DNA from: Indolivaga macrotermitis | Lineage (GTDB): Bacteria; Bacteroidota; Bacteroidia; Bacteroidales; Dysgonomonadaceae | NCBI RefSeq assembly: GCF_900128985.1 | Contig: NZ_FQUC01000001.1 | Span: forward strand, 186,001-250,000 | DNA length: 64,000 nt | Direction: 5' to 3' | Part shown: in pieces, positions 1 to 8,780 of the stretch | Layout of the letters: each line of letters opens with the position of its first letter | Numbering within the stretch: the stretch's first letter is position 1 | Position numbers and translations under genes: made by a program | Notes under the pieces: generated by a model | Databases searched by the model: none | Told to the model about the DNA's origin: nothing | Seen by the model: the letters and a program-made list of their open reading frames with translations, nothing else

Positions 1-1
1 C

Positions 2-598
2 TTGAATAACGATGATGATGAGGTGGAAATCGACGAAGAATGGAAAGCCTTGAATGATACCCGTTTTAATCAGGCTGCTGCAGATGCGTCCTTAACTGGA
101 TTGGAATCTCAAACAGGCGGAGGAAAAGTATATTGGAAAAAATCGACTGTGATTACAGATTCGGATAATCCTTCAGCCTCAATCCGTGTGACTGTAACAG
201 GTAAGCCCGAATTTACAGATACTGTAGGTGTCAGGTATGAAGGCTGGTATTTTAACAAGGATGGAGATAAAGTTATTTTCGATTCAACTGAAAACGAATC
301 CTTGACCAGTACAATAAACGGAACCGGAAATCCTAATAAAGAAACCCGTTATCTTGCGGTGAACCCGGCTACAACCAGTTCTTCTTCCAATAACTATATC
401 GGAGGTATGATCGAGGGTTGGTCTACTCTTATACAGGATATGGTAACAGGCGAAGAACGTGACGTTTGTATCCCTTACGTGTTGGCATATGGTGGTACAG
501 CCCGTACATCATCCAATTATGTTGTTATCCCGGCATATACAACACTTTGGTTCAGAATAAAGTTGATTAAAATATACCCGATGAAAGGTTTGTCTTAA
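2..598 (+). CDS. FKBP-type peptidyl-prolyl cis-trans isomerase, 5' end missing
   Basis: C-terminal part of an FKBP-fold prolyl isomerase, a periplasmic or outer-membrane folding helper. The visible frame is open to the window edge, so the true start and any lipoprotein signal lie upstream. FKBP signs are a VRYEGWYF strand, an FDST stretch, a MIEGWSTLIQDM segment followed by E-R-D-V-C-I-P, and a closing strand ending in WFRIKLIKI. An acidic Asn/Asp-rich linker begins the visible part, as in lipid-anchored Bacteroidota FKBPs. It converges with the DD-peptidase gene, with only 18 nt between the two stops. Whether it is catalytic or only chaperone-like cannot be told. Confidence 0.8.
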   Translation: MNNDDDEVEIDEEWKALNDTRFNQAAADASLTGLESQTGGGKVYWKKSTVITDSDNPSASIRVTVTGKPEFTDTVGVRYEGWYFNKDGDKVIFDSTENESLTSTINGTGNPNKETRYLAVNPATTSSSSNNYIGGMIEGWSTLIQDMVTGEERDVCIPYVLAYGGTARTSSNYVVIPAYTTLWFRIKLIKIYPMKGLS

Positions 599-616
599 AG
601 AAAACGACTTACACTT

Positions 617-2059
617 TCAAAAAGTATTTAATAACAAAGTTTCAATAGCCTTCACAGTTTGTCTGCGGGGGCTATTGTAATTATTTACCATAACCGAAAA
701 GGCATATTTCTTATTACCATCGATGTAGTAACCTGCAAAACACTGCACATTCGCTATACTTCCGCTTTTCATCACTACTTTGCCCTCCAAGCGTGTACCT
801 TTCAGAACATTGCGTACCGTACCTTCTTTTCCGGCTTTAGGTAATGACTCGTAAAAAGATTCACTGTATTTGCTCTGAGTCTTCATATATACCAGTATAT
901 CACACAACATCTGTGCACTTATGGCATTGGATGGAGCAAGTCCGCATCCGTCATAGATGTGCATAGAGTTTGTGTCTATACCTTTACTCTGCCAGAATAA
1001 TCCGGTTTGCGTAATGCCTTCAGGCAAGGGGTTTGTGTATGAGTCTTTATTGCCTAGGGTACGCCCGATTGTACGCATCAGGTGTTCGGTATAATGATTA
1101 TTGCTTTTTTCATTGATAACCCTGATGATTAGTTTTAAATCGGGAGAAAGGTGTGTGTAGAATAGATTCTCGTTATTATAGGCCAACCTGAAAGTATTAT
1201 ACATTTGTTCAAAATATTGGGTACGTGCTGTACTTATATTTCCAATAGTGTATCCTTCTTCACTAAGTCTCTGCGAGAGGATATTGCCAAGCATTAATCC
1301 CGGATCGGGAATATCGCCTTTTATCGAAAATGATTTGCGGTTTGCCGGGATATCTCCTACTAAAGTCCTGTAGTTGCTGAATGGTTGTCCGTTGATATAT
1401 CCGTTGTCTTGGCTACTACTATTGGTTTTTAATGTATTAAGAAAAATCAGTTCAGGCATATCGGGCTGTGTCTTTACAATACGTGGAGCTTCGTCAAAAG
1501 ACTCTGTGTTGAAGTACAACCGGTAAAGATTGTCGTATATACTGATGCCGTATGTTCCGGCAGCAAAGTAATTACCAAGGTCTTCTTGTAGCCATTTGGA
1601 GGAAACTCCTGTATAACCGAAATAGCTGTCGTCAATGTATATGTCGATAGGCAGATCCGATCCGGTTTTTTTCTTTATCTGTATAATCCAGTCATTTAAC
1701 CAATCGTTGGCACCCCGTCCGATGTGTTCGCTTCCCAGTGTGGGATCGCCATATCCATGGATAATAAGCCGCTGAGGATTGCCGGCATCTAAGCTCAGGG
1801 TAGTAGGGAAACTATAGTTATCGCCCAAAACTTCTAAGGCTGTTGCGGTTGTTACTATCTTGAGGGTTGAGGCAGGAGTCAGGGCGGCATCTTTATTATA
1901 AGAAGCGACTTCTTTGCCGTTCAGGTCTTTGACGCAGAATCCGAGTAATGCGTTCTCAAATCCCTGAGTGTTTACGAAAGTATTTATTGCTGCTGTATTC
2001 TGGGCGAAACCTGTAATACTGAAAATACCTGTAAAAAGGACTAATAGTATATATCTCAT
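617..2059 (-). CDS. dacB: D-alanyl-D-alanine carboxypeptidase/endopeptidase, PBP4 (DacB) family
   Basis: Peptidase S13 enzyme that trims or cleaves peptidoglycan cross-links in the periplasm. From the ATG at 2059 it has 480 residues and a clean signal peptide ending FAQ at residue 20. The frame is open further upstream, but that part has no signal peptide and the promoter sits at 2162-2169, so 2059 is the better start. The three penicillin-binding motifs are present: S64-T-L-K67, an SNN triad in the sequence EKSNNHY, and KSG in VVMKSGS near the C-terminus. The length fits the family. It is divergent from the AI-2E-family permease. Confidence 0.9.
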   Translation of the reverse strand: MRYILLVLFTGIFSITGFAQNTAAINTFVNTQGFENALLGFCVKDLNGKEVASYNKDAALTPASTLKIVTTATALEVLGDNYSFPTTLSLDAGNPQRLIIHGYGDPTLGSEHIGRGANDWLNDWIIQIKKKTGSDLPIDIYIDDSYFGYTGVSSKWLQEDLGNYFAAGTYGISIYDNLYRLYFNTESFDEAPRIVKTQPDMPELIFLNTLKTNSSSQDNGYINGQPFSNYRTLVGDIPANRKSFSIKGDIPDPGLMLGNILSQRLSEEGYTIGNISTARTQYFEQMYNTFRLAYNNENLFYTHLSPDLKLIIRVINEKSNNHYTEHLMRTIGRTLGNKDSYTNPLPEGITQTGLFWQSKGIDTNSMHIYDGCGLAPSNAISAQMLCDILVYMKTQSKYSESFYESLPKAGKEGTVRNVLKGTRLEGKVVMKSGSIANVQCFAGYYIDGNKKYAFSVMVNNYNSPRRQTVKAIETLLLNTF

Positions 2060-2153
2060 ATTTCTAATATAAATTGAGGATTCATATTTAGTACAAATCT
2101 CTATCTGTAAATTAATTCTTATCGAATTGTTACCCAATCTGTACGAAAAAAAA

Positions 2154-2169
2154 TATCTTTGCAAAGATA
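2154..2169. promoter_or_regulatory. Two face-to-face -7 promoter elements forming a 16-bp palindrome
   Basis: TATCTTTG (plus strand, 2154-2161) abuts its exact reverse complement CAAAGATA (2162-2169). Each half matches the Bacteroidota -7 consensus TAnnTTTG. One half points to the permease at 2197 and the other to dacB at 2059. A clear -33 TTG at the usual distance is absent on both sides; the nearest on the plus strand is at 2127-2129, 24 nt away. Confidence 0.6.
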
Positions 2170-2196
2170 AAATATTTAAAAAGACTTCATTTCCTT

Positions 2197-3333
2197 ATGG
2201 GTAACAGTTTTGACCGTCCATTTACATTTGATAGAGTTATTCGTTTAACTATAAGCGTATTATTGCTTGCTGCCGGGATTTATCTGATTTATATCCTGCG
2301 GAGTGTGTTGCTTCCTTTCCTTATCGCTTGGCTGATTGCATATTTACTTAATCCGATTGTGCGTTTTCTTCAGGATAAGTTACGTTTGAAGAAACGCTAT
2401 CTGGCTGTGATGCTTACGTTTGTATTACTGATCGGAGCCCTTGTGCTGCTATTTATGGGGATTACTCCATTGATAGAGAGAGAAATATTTCAGATAAACA
2501 ACCTGATAGCGACCTACCAGTTACAGTCACTTGAGATCAATGGAATACCACTTAGCGTGCATGATTTTATAGAGAAACATGTCGATTTTCAGTCTTTACG
2601 GGATACCTTATCTACCGAAAATGCGACTGAGACTCTGAAGTATATTATGCCAACCGTACAGAATATGCTATCGAGCGGAATATCTTTTATACTGGGATTC
2701 ACAGTTGTGTTTATTGTGATCCTTTATATGATATTTATTTTGCTCGACTATGATAAAGTGAATAAACTCTGGATGGATATGGTGCCTCCGCGTCATCGTC
2801 CCAGAGTAAGTAAACTTACAGCTGATGTGGAAAAAAGTATGAATACTTATTTCCGCCATCAGGCTCTTATATGTGTGATTGTCGCAATCCTGTTTGCCAT
2901 CGGTTTCCAGATAGTAGGCTTGCCTTTGGCTATTGTTTTGGGTGTATGTATAGGTGTCCTGCATATGATACCGTATATGCATATTATCAGTATAGGGCCG
3001 GCTATTTTACTATGTTGGTTGAAGGCGTCTCAGACCGGACAGGGTTTTTGGGCGCTTGTCGGTATGGTATTGCTTATATATATCATTATCCAATGTATAA
3101 TTGATATTATTCTGGTGCCCAGGATAATGGGAAAAGCAATGGGGTTGAATCCTGCGATAATTTTACTTTCCTTATCTATTTGGGGATTTCTGATGGGTAT
3201 AGCGGGCATGATTATTGCGATACCGATGACTACATTGCTGATATCTTATTATCAGAGTTTTATAAATAAAAAGGAAAACTCCGATAATGACGAGCAGACA
3301 GAAAGTCAGGATAATGAACTCGCAAATGAGTAG
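2197..3333 (+). CDS. AI-2E/PerM family membrane permease
   Basis: A 378-residue polytopic inner-membrane protein of the AI-2E transporter (PerM/YdiK) family. Two long hydrophobic segments lie in residues 15-55 and another near 65-90. A soluble stretch at about 90-150 is followed by further membrane segments to about 350, the usual eight-helix plan, and a charged tail rich in Asp, Glu and Asn. Substrates of the family are mostly unproven: autoinducer-2 export is shown for a few members and ion antiport for others. It shares a promoter region with the divergent dacB. It is followed at 72 nt by the DUF3127 gene, which has its own likely -7 element. Confidence 0.85.
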   Translation: MGNSFDRPFTFDRVIRLTISVLLLAAGIYLIYILRSVLLPFLIAWLIAYLLNPIVRFLQDKLRLKKRYLAVMLTFVLLIGALVLLFMGITPLIEREIFQINNLIATYQLQSLEINGIPLSVHDFIEKHVDFQSLRDTLSTENATETLKYIMPTVQNMLSSGISFILGFTVVFIVILYMIFILLDYDKVNKLWMDMVPPRHRPRVSKLTADVEKSMNTYFRHQALICVIVAILFAIGFQIVGLPLAIVLGVCIGVLHMIPYMHIISIGPAILLCWLKASQTGQGFWALVGMVLLIYIIIQCIIDIILVPRIMGKAMGLNPAIILLSLSIWGFLMGIAGMIIAIPMTTLLISYYQSFINKKENSDNDEQTESQDNELANE

Positions 3334-3340
3334 TTTTTTG

Positions 3341-3348
3341 TACCTTTG
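3341..3348 (+). promoter_or_regulatory. Likely -7 element upstream of the DUF3127 gene
   Basis: TACCTTTG matches TAnnTTTG and lies 56 nt before the ATG at 3405. No TTG is present at the ideal distance, so only the -7 part is supported. Confidence 0.4.
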
Positions 3349-3404
3349 CTCATTGGAGACAGAGATGAGATAAGAGCTCATCTTATTAAAAAAACAAATT
3401 TGTT

Positions 3405-3788
3405 ATGCAATTAACTGCTAAATTAGTTCAGTTATTACCTCTTCAGTCAGGAATGGGTAAAAATGGAGAGTGGAGAAAACAAGACGTTATAGTTGAGACA
3501 GATGGCCAATATCCTAAAAAGGTATGTATTTCCATATGGGGTGATAAAGCCGATGAGTCTGTACTTCAAATAGGTAATATATTAGATATATCATTCGATG
3601 TCGAAAGTCGTGAATATAATGGACGTTGGTATACCGATATCAGAGCATGGAAAGTAGAAATAGCTGCGCCAATGGCCGGTGGTGGTTATGGTGCTCCAGC
3701 ATCAGCTCCTGCTCCTAATTATCAGCAAGCTCCTCCTGCTGCACCGGCAGATTTCAGTGGAGACAGCGCCGACGATCTGCCGTTTTAA
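3405..3788 (+). CDS. DUF3127 protein, SSB-like OB fold with acidic C-terminal tip
   Basis: A 127-residue protein matching DUF3127, common in Bacteroidota and built like a small OB-fold single-stranded-DNA-binding protein. Residues 1-95 hold the beta-rich domain, with a GEWRKQDVIVE strand and a YNGRWYTDIRAWKVE strand. A Gly/Ala/Pro-rich linker of about 25 residues follows, and the protein ends in DDLPF. That layout and tip closely resemble bacterial SSB, whose last residues (DDDIPF in E. coli) recruit repair enzymes. No function is established for the family; binding to nucleic acid and to SSB partners is inference. It precedes a dehydrogenase gene by 61 nt. Confidence 0.85.
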   Translation: MQLTAKLVQLLPLQSGMGKNGEWRKQDVIVETDGQYPKKVCISIWGDKADESVLQIGNILDISFDVESREYNGRWYTDIRAWKVEIAAPMAGGGYGAPASAPAPNYQQAPPAAPADFSGDSADDLPF

Positions 3789-3849
3789 AGAACTTCCAGA
3801 GTTTGGATCCGGCTGTAAAGAGTAATAGACTGGGTAAAAAGATTGGATT

Positions 3850-4803
3850 ATGAAAAAGAAGATTTTATCAGGACACAACTTTCATAGAGAGCCTTTCGAT
3901 ATACTCGAAGACCGGTTTGATATAACTTATCCTGAAAAACGTTATTTCAAGAAGGAACAGATACTGGAGATAATAGGAGACTACGATGTATTCATTCCTA
4001 ATTTCAGTTTTTTTACAGACAAAGAAATCATAGAAAAGGCTGTTAACCTAAAGTTGATAGCTAATTATGGTGTGGGGTTTAATAACATTGATGTTGATTA
4101 TGCCGCACAAAAAGGTATTGTAGTTACTAATACCCCCGATTCGGTATTAGAGCCTACTGCCGAACTTTGTTTCGGATTGATGCATGCTGTAGCCCGTAAG
4201 ATAGGATTCTTTAATAACAAGTTACGCGAAGTCGAAAATATTGGCTGGGGATTATATGATAATCTGGGTGCTTCGCTATATGGAAAGACCTTAGGTATAT
4301 ACGGTATGGGACGTATAGGGCAGGCTATTGCCCGGCGTGCTGTTGCTTCAGGGATGAATATTGTTTACCACAACCGTAAACCGGTTGATGTTGCAATAGA
4401 GGAGCAGTACCATGCAAGATATGTAAGTTTTGAGGAGTTGTTAAGCGAATCGGACTATATTTCGGTAAATGCTCCGGCAACTGCCGAAACATATCATATT
4501 ATAGATGCGAAAGCTATTGCCAAGATGAAACCTTCGGCAGTGCTTATTAATACATCCAGAGGTTCTACCGTAGACGAGACCGCTTTAATAGAAGCTTTGA
4601 AAGAGAACAAAATATACGGGGCAGGCCTTGATGTTTATGAAACAGAACCGAAGATCAATCCCGAATTTTTCAAACTGGATAACGTTGTTCTGACTCCGCA
4701 CGCAGGAACACAAACACTCGATGCCCGTCACGATATGCAGCGTGAGGTAGCAAAAAATATTCTGAACTTTTTTGACGGAGGTAAAATCTCTAAAGTAAAC
4801 TAA
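3850..4803 (+). CDS. D-isomer-specific 2-hydroxyacid dehydrogenase
   Basis: A 317-residue NAD-dependent oxidoreductase that interconverts a 2-keto acid and its D-2-hydroxy acid in the cytosol. The Rossmann motif is seen in GIYGMGRIGQAIARR, the catalytic Arg in NTSRGSTVD, the catalytic Glu in the YETEP context and the catalytic His in LTPHAGTQT. The length is normal for the family, which includes glyoxylate/hydroxypyruvate and D-lactate dehydrogenases; the substrate cannot be fixed from sequence. A D-lactate role would fit the lactate-use operon 1.6 kb downstream, but it is not part of that operon. Its stop overlaps the stop of the convergent gene by 4 nt. Confidence 0.85.
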   Translation: MKKKILSGHNFHREPFDILEDRFDITYPEKRYFKKEQILEIIGDYDVFIPNFSFFTDKEIIEKAVNLKLIANYGVGFNNIDVDYAAQKGIVVTNTPDSVLEPTAELCFGLMHAVARKIGFFNNKLREVENIGWGLYDNLGASLYGKTLGIYGMGRIGQAIARRAVASGMNIVYHNRKPVDVAIEEQYHARYVSFEELLSESDYISVNAPATAETYHIIDAKAIAKMKPSAVLINTSRGSTVDETALIEALKENKIYGAGLDVYETEPKINPEFFKLDNVVLTPHAGTQTLDARHDMQREVAKNILNFFDGGKISKVN

Positions 4804-6149
4804 TCCAGTAACTGATAGATCGAATCAGGAGTATATTGGTTACCATCTTTGTCGGCAATCAGCCAGTCGGTAATCATTTCTGTCGGAAAAGTCCGGATAT
4901 CACCTTTATAAATATTCGATATCCAATAAGGGTCGTTTATTAGCTGACATCTGATGTTACACTCTCCGGCATCAATTACAGTGAACCATAGATGTTCTTT
5001 TTCGGTTTCATTTTTTGCATCATCAATAATTAATCCTATTTTCGCCCAGAAAAACCAATCCTCCTTTGGTTTTAATCTGGTATTATTCACTAGTTTTTTC
5101 AGGAAAGAAGAATTCCGGGTTGTCAGGAATTTAGAAAATAAATCAAAAAAGAAAGGATACCGTTCTCTTGCCAGATTACCCATGCGGCAGGTTTCTTCTT
5201 CGGATATAAATAGTATGGGATTATTGGATAATGCCCGTGCATATATTTCGGGAGAGATCAGGTTTCCATCTTCAATGGCAAAAAGAATACCGGACGGATC
5301 CGGGTGTTTTATTTCATCACTGTATCTGTCCTCATCTCCACCTAGTATGTTTTCTGAAAAATAAGCTAAGGCACGTTCCCATCGTATCCATGTTAGGTTG
5401 ATCTGTAGCCCGTCAAATCCGATTGTGAACTTTTCATTTTCGAGTGGCGGATTGTATAAGAATCGTTTTACCACATTGTTTATGAGGTCATACATCTGCT
5501 GTTCTCCCGAACGGATATTCAATATCTCAAGATCTACAAAACCGCATCGCAAGAGTCCGTGTGTTTTGAACCAATAATTTCTGTACCCTTCTTTTTCTTC
5601 GTATACAGCGTGCAATGAATAAAGATAATCCGGTGAAGGGGGAGTTTTCGATTTAGCAGCCAGTTTTAACCATTTTCGCGGAAGTACCCTATAGGTTGCA
5701 CAGTCTATAACCATCCAGGCATCTGGGATAAGGGAATATGAAAGTTGGAGCTGGCAATGAAATGATTTTAGCGGATTTTTTCCGAACATCATCCGTATTT
5801 CGATATATTCGGTACTGGTAATTGCTGATAAGAATTCACCTTCGTCAATCATGTCATCCAGTCCGAAATCCTGAAAATTAATATTGTCGGTTTTGACTAT
5901 AGAAATCTGTATAGTATAAATGTTCCTTTCATACTCAAGAGTGACGGTATACCCTCTTTTGTTACAGGTATCTGCTAGGTGAGCATCGTCGACAGACAGG
6001 ATACGTATGTTATTATTAAAGGAATAGGAGCAGAGCTTTTCTCTGATTTCGGGTAACCCGTGATTTTGGTAAGGAATAACTCCTATTACAGAAGGAGTCA
6101 ACTTCTCTCCATCGGATAGTAGTTTGTACTTTTTGTCGTTTGTGTGCAT
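4800..6149 (-). CDS. DUF4026/DUF2314-like protein, function unknown
   Basis: Predicted cytosolic protein of 449 residues from the ATG at 6149. The frame is open up to 6314, but the extra part reads as a hydrophobic non-coding translation, and a -7 element at 6168-6175 supports the shorter start. The N-terminal 350 residues resemble DUF4026. The C-terminal 70 residues (HLWFTVIDAG, then ITDWLIAD) resemble DUF2314, a small domain found in proteins of unknown role. No signal peptide or membrane segment is seen. It is divergent from the lactate permease. Family assignment is from memory of sequence patterns and is moderate; I cannot propose a function. Confidence 0.7.
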   Translation of the reverse strand: MHTNDKKYKLLSDGEKLTPSVIGVIPYQNHGLPEIREKLCSYSFNNNIRILSVDDAHLADTCNKRGYTVTLEYERNIYTIQISIVKTDNINFQDFGLDDMIDEGEFLSAITSTEYIEIRMMFGKNPLKSFHCQLQLSYSLIPDAWMVIDCATYRVLPRKWLKLAAKSKTPPSPDYLYSLHAVYEEKEGYRNYWFKTHGLLRCGFVDLEILNIRSGEQQMYDLINNVVKRFLYNPPLENEKFTIGFDGLQINLTWIRWERALAYFSENILGGDEDRYSDEIKHPDPSGILFAIEDGNLISPEIYARALSNNPILFISEEETCRMGNLARERYPFFFDLFSKFLTTRNSSFLKKLVNNTRLKPKEDWFFWAKIGLIIDDAKNETEKEHLWFTVIDAGECNIRCQLINDPYWISNIYKGDIRTFPTEMITDWLIADKDGNQYTPDSIYQLLD

Positions 6150-6167
6150 TGTGAGTGTTCTTTGTGA

Positions 6168-6175
6168 CAAAGGTA
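6168..6175 (-). promoter_or_regulatory. Likely -7 element for the DUF4026-like gene
   Basis: CAAAGGTA on the plus strand reads TACCTTTG on the minus strand, 18 nt upstream of the ATG at 6149. It favours that start over longer alternatives. No -33 TTG is seen. Confidence 0.4.
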
Positions 6176-6365
6176 TAGTAAAAGGATAGAAAAACAGCTT
6201 ATGGAAGCCATTTTTTCTCAACAAAAGAAAGTAGAGAAATCTGGCTAAACCTGCAATATAACATACGGGAAACAGACTGATTTGTCGGGAAATTTTTATA
6301 ATTTGCGTGATCAACTGAAAGACAAATAACGGATATATTATTATAACCCGATAAAATTGTACGCC

Positions 6366-7982
6366 ATGGTAACACTACTAAACATTATTTTACAAAACAC
6401 TGCATTAACCGGAAATTTGGATGTCTCATGGGGACATGTTGCTTTCGCAATTATTCCGGTTCTTTTATTGATTGTTCTAATGGGTTTTCTGAAAATGGCG
6501 GGCGATAAGAGTGCCCTCATCACATTAGCTACGACCATCGTTTTAGCCTTATTTGCATTTGGTTTTCCAATAGCGGATACAGGCCTTTCTTTTGTTTATG
6601 GAGTTCTGAAAGCGATCTTCCCAATCCTGATTATTATCATTATGGCAATATTTAGTTATAATGTATTGGTAAAGACGGGTAAAATGGAGGTGCTGAAGGA
6701 GCAGTTTTCGTCCATATCATCAGACAAATGTATTCAGGTACTGCTACTTACATGGGGTTTTGGTGGACTATTGGAAGGTATGGCCGGCTTTGGGACAGCT
6801 GTTGCGATACCGGCTGCAATACTAATTAGCCTCGGCTTTAAGCCGATATTCTCGGCTGTCGCCAGCCTTATAGCCAATAGTGTGGCAACAGGCTTTGGTG
6901 CAGTTGGTACTCCGGTTAAAGTTCTTGCCGAGCAAGCAGGTGTAACAGATGTACAGACATTAAGTACACAGGTCGTATTACAATTGTCACCCTTGATGAT
7001 ATTGATTCCTTTTGTATTGGTATTTATGACCGATCCACGGATTAAGGCTTTGCCGAAGCATATCCTGCTGAGTGTGATCGTTGGTGTTGTATCTCTTGTA
7101 ACCCAATATATTGCTGCCCGTTATATGGGAGCCGAAACCCCTGCTATCTTGGGTAGTATCGCTTCTATTATTGCTATTATCGTATATGCTAAATTAACAT
7201 CTACAGCTGAAGATAAGGAATTGAAAGCAAAATTTCCGAAAAGAAGTTTCGGGGAGATTATCAATGCATGGAGTGTCTATGGATTTATTCTTATCCTTGT
7301 AATCCTTACAAGCCCGTTATTACCATTAAGGAATGAGCTGGCTCCCTTGCTATCCACAACATTCAAGTTCAATATATTTGATGCTGTAACTAATGCAGAG
7401 GTTGTGAGGTCAGTTAAGATCTCGTGGCTGATAGATGCCGGAGTATTGTTATTTTTAGGCTCTATTTTAGGAGGACTGGTTCAGGGTGCAAAAATTGTTG
7501 AGTTAATAAAGCTTCTGGGAACAGTTATTAAGCAGCAACGTAAAACTATTGTTACTGTATGTTCTCTGATCGCATTATCGTCTATAATGGATTTCTCCGG
7601 AATGATCTCTCAGTTAGGGCTTGCCTTAGCTATTGCAACAGGGTCTCTTTATCCGTTGTTTGCTCCTACTATCGGATGTTTGGGTACGTTTCTTACTGGT
7701 AGTGATACTTCTTCTAATATCTTGTTTGGTAAGTTACAGGCATCTGTGGCGCATACAACAGGTGCAGATCCGAGTTGGCTGGCAGCAGCTAATACCGCAG
7801 GAGCCACAGGTGGTAAGATTATATCGCCTCAGAGTATTGCCGTAGCAACATCTGCATGTGGATTACAGGGCCGCGAAGGTGAGATAATGAAGAAAGCTAT
7901 ACCATACGCATTGGGATACATTATAGTTGCCGGTTTGATGGTATACCTTGTACCTAAGATCATGGGGACTGTAGTATTCTAA
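6366..7982 (+). CDS. lctP: L-lactate permease (LctP/LldP family)
   Basis: A 538-residue inner-membrane lactate transporter, very hydrophobic throughout with about a dozen predicted membrane helices. Family hallmarks include the GGLLEGMAGFGTAVAIPAA stretch, the ATGFGAVGTPVK stretch and the GSDTSSNILFGKLQ segment. The ATG at 6366 is chosen over an in-frame TTG 9 nt upstream. It is the first gene of a four-gene lactate operon: lutA starts 57 nt downstream. Transported substrates for the family are L-lactate, D-lactate and glycolate. The operon supplies lactate oxidation to pyruvate. Confidence 0.93.
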   Translation: MVTLLNIILQNTALTGNLDVSWGHVAFAIIPVLLLIVLMGFLKMAGDKSALITLATTIVLALFAFGFPIADTGLSFVYGVLKAIFPILIIIIMAIFSYNVLVKTGKMEVLKEQFSSISSDKCIQVLLLTWGFGGLLEGMAGFGTAVAIPAAILISLGFKPIFSAVASLIANSVATGFGAVGTPVKVLAEQAGVTDVQTLSTQVVLQLSPLMILIPFVLVFMTDPRIKALPKHILLSVIVGVVSLVTQYIAARYMGAETPAILGSIASIIAIIVYAKLTSTAEDKELKAKFPKRSFGEIINAWSVYGFILILVILTSPLLPLRNELAPLLSTTFKFNIFDAVTNAEVVRSVKISWLIDAGVLLFLGSILGGLVQGAKIVELIKLLGTVIKQQRKTIVTVCSLIALSSIMDFSGMISQLGLALAIATGSLYPLFAPTIGCLGTFLTGSDTSSNILFGKLQASVAHTTGADPSWLAAANTAGATGGKIISPQSIAVATSACGLQGREGEIMKKAIPYALGYIIVAGLMVYLVPKIMGTVVF

Positions 7983-8039
7983 CAATTAGATTGTTCAGTG
8001 AGCATTATAATAACGAAAACAACTAAAAACTATATAGAA

Positions 8040-8780
8040 ATGAAAGTCGGACTATTTATTCCATGTTATGTAAATGCCATATTCCCGGAGGTGGGGGTGG
8101 CATCTTACAAGTTGCTTGATTCGCTCGGAGTAGAAGTCGACTATCCGCTGGACCAAACGTGCTGCGGACAGCCGATGGCAAATGCCGGGTTTGAAGACGA
8201 AGCTTTACCTTTGGCTCAACAATTCGAGAAGTTATTTGACAAATACGAGTACATTGTTGCCCCATCGGCAAGTTGTGCTGTATTTGTGAAAGAAAACTAT
8301 CCGAAGATACTGGGCAAAGAACAGCATCTTTGTCAGACGAGCGGCAAAATATATGACATCTGCGAATTTCTGCATGATGTATTGAAAGTAGATAAACTTC
8401 CCGGAAAATTCCCTCACAAAGTGAGTGTGCATAATAGCTGCCACGGAGTGCGCGAGTTACACCTGTCATCAGCCAGTGAATTAATGGAACCTCGTTATTC
8501 TAAAATCAAAGACCTGTTGGCTAAAGTAGAAGGGGTAACGGTACTCGAACCGGAGAAAGTAGATGAATGCTGTGGTTTCGGAGGAATGTTTTCGATCGAA
8601 GAACCTGCGGTTTCGGTATGTATGGGACAAGACAAAGTTCATAACCATATAAATACGGGAGCTGAATATATTACTGGTGCTGACAGCTCTTGCCTGATGC
8701 ATATGCAAGGAGTGGTTAACAGAGAAAAACTACCCATTAAGTTTATTCATGTCATTCAAATTTTAGCTGCCGGATTATGA
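8040..8780 (+). CDS. lutA: Lactate utilization protein A, (Fe-S) oxidoreductase
   Basis: A 246-residue subunit of the LutABC L-lactate oxidation complex. It carries two CCG motifs, DQTCCGQPMAN in the first half and DECCGFGGMFS in the second. These are typical of the cysteine-rich domain that binds an iron-sulfur cluster in heterodisulfide-reductase-like subunits. The ATG at 8040 (MKVGLFIPC) is preferred to an in-frame GTG at 7998 because the family begins just here. Its last 4 nt overlap the start of lutB (ATGA), implying translational coupling. No FAD-dependent lactate dehydrogenase is nearby, so this LUD-type route is probably the cell's way to use lactate. Confidence 0.93.
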   Translation: MKVGLFIPCYVNAIFPEVGVASYKLLDSLGVEVDYPLDQTCCGQPMANAGFEDEALPLAQQFEKLFDKYEYIVAPSASCAVFVKENYPKILGKEQHLCQTSGKIYDICEFLHDVLKVDKLPGKFPHKVSVHNSCHGVRELHLSSASELMEPRYSKIKDLLAKVEGVTVLEPEKVDECCGFGGMFSIEEPAVSVCMGQDKVHNHINTGAEYITGADSSCLMHMQGVVNREKLPIKFIHVIQILAAGL

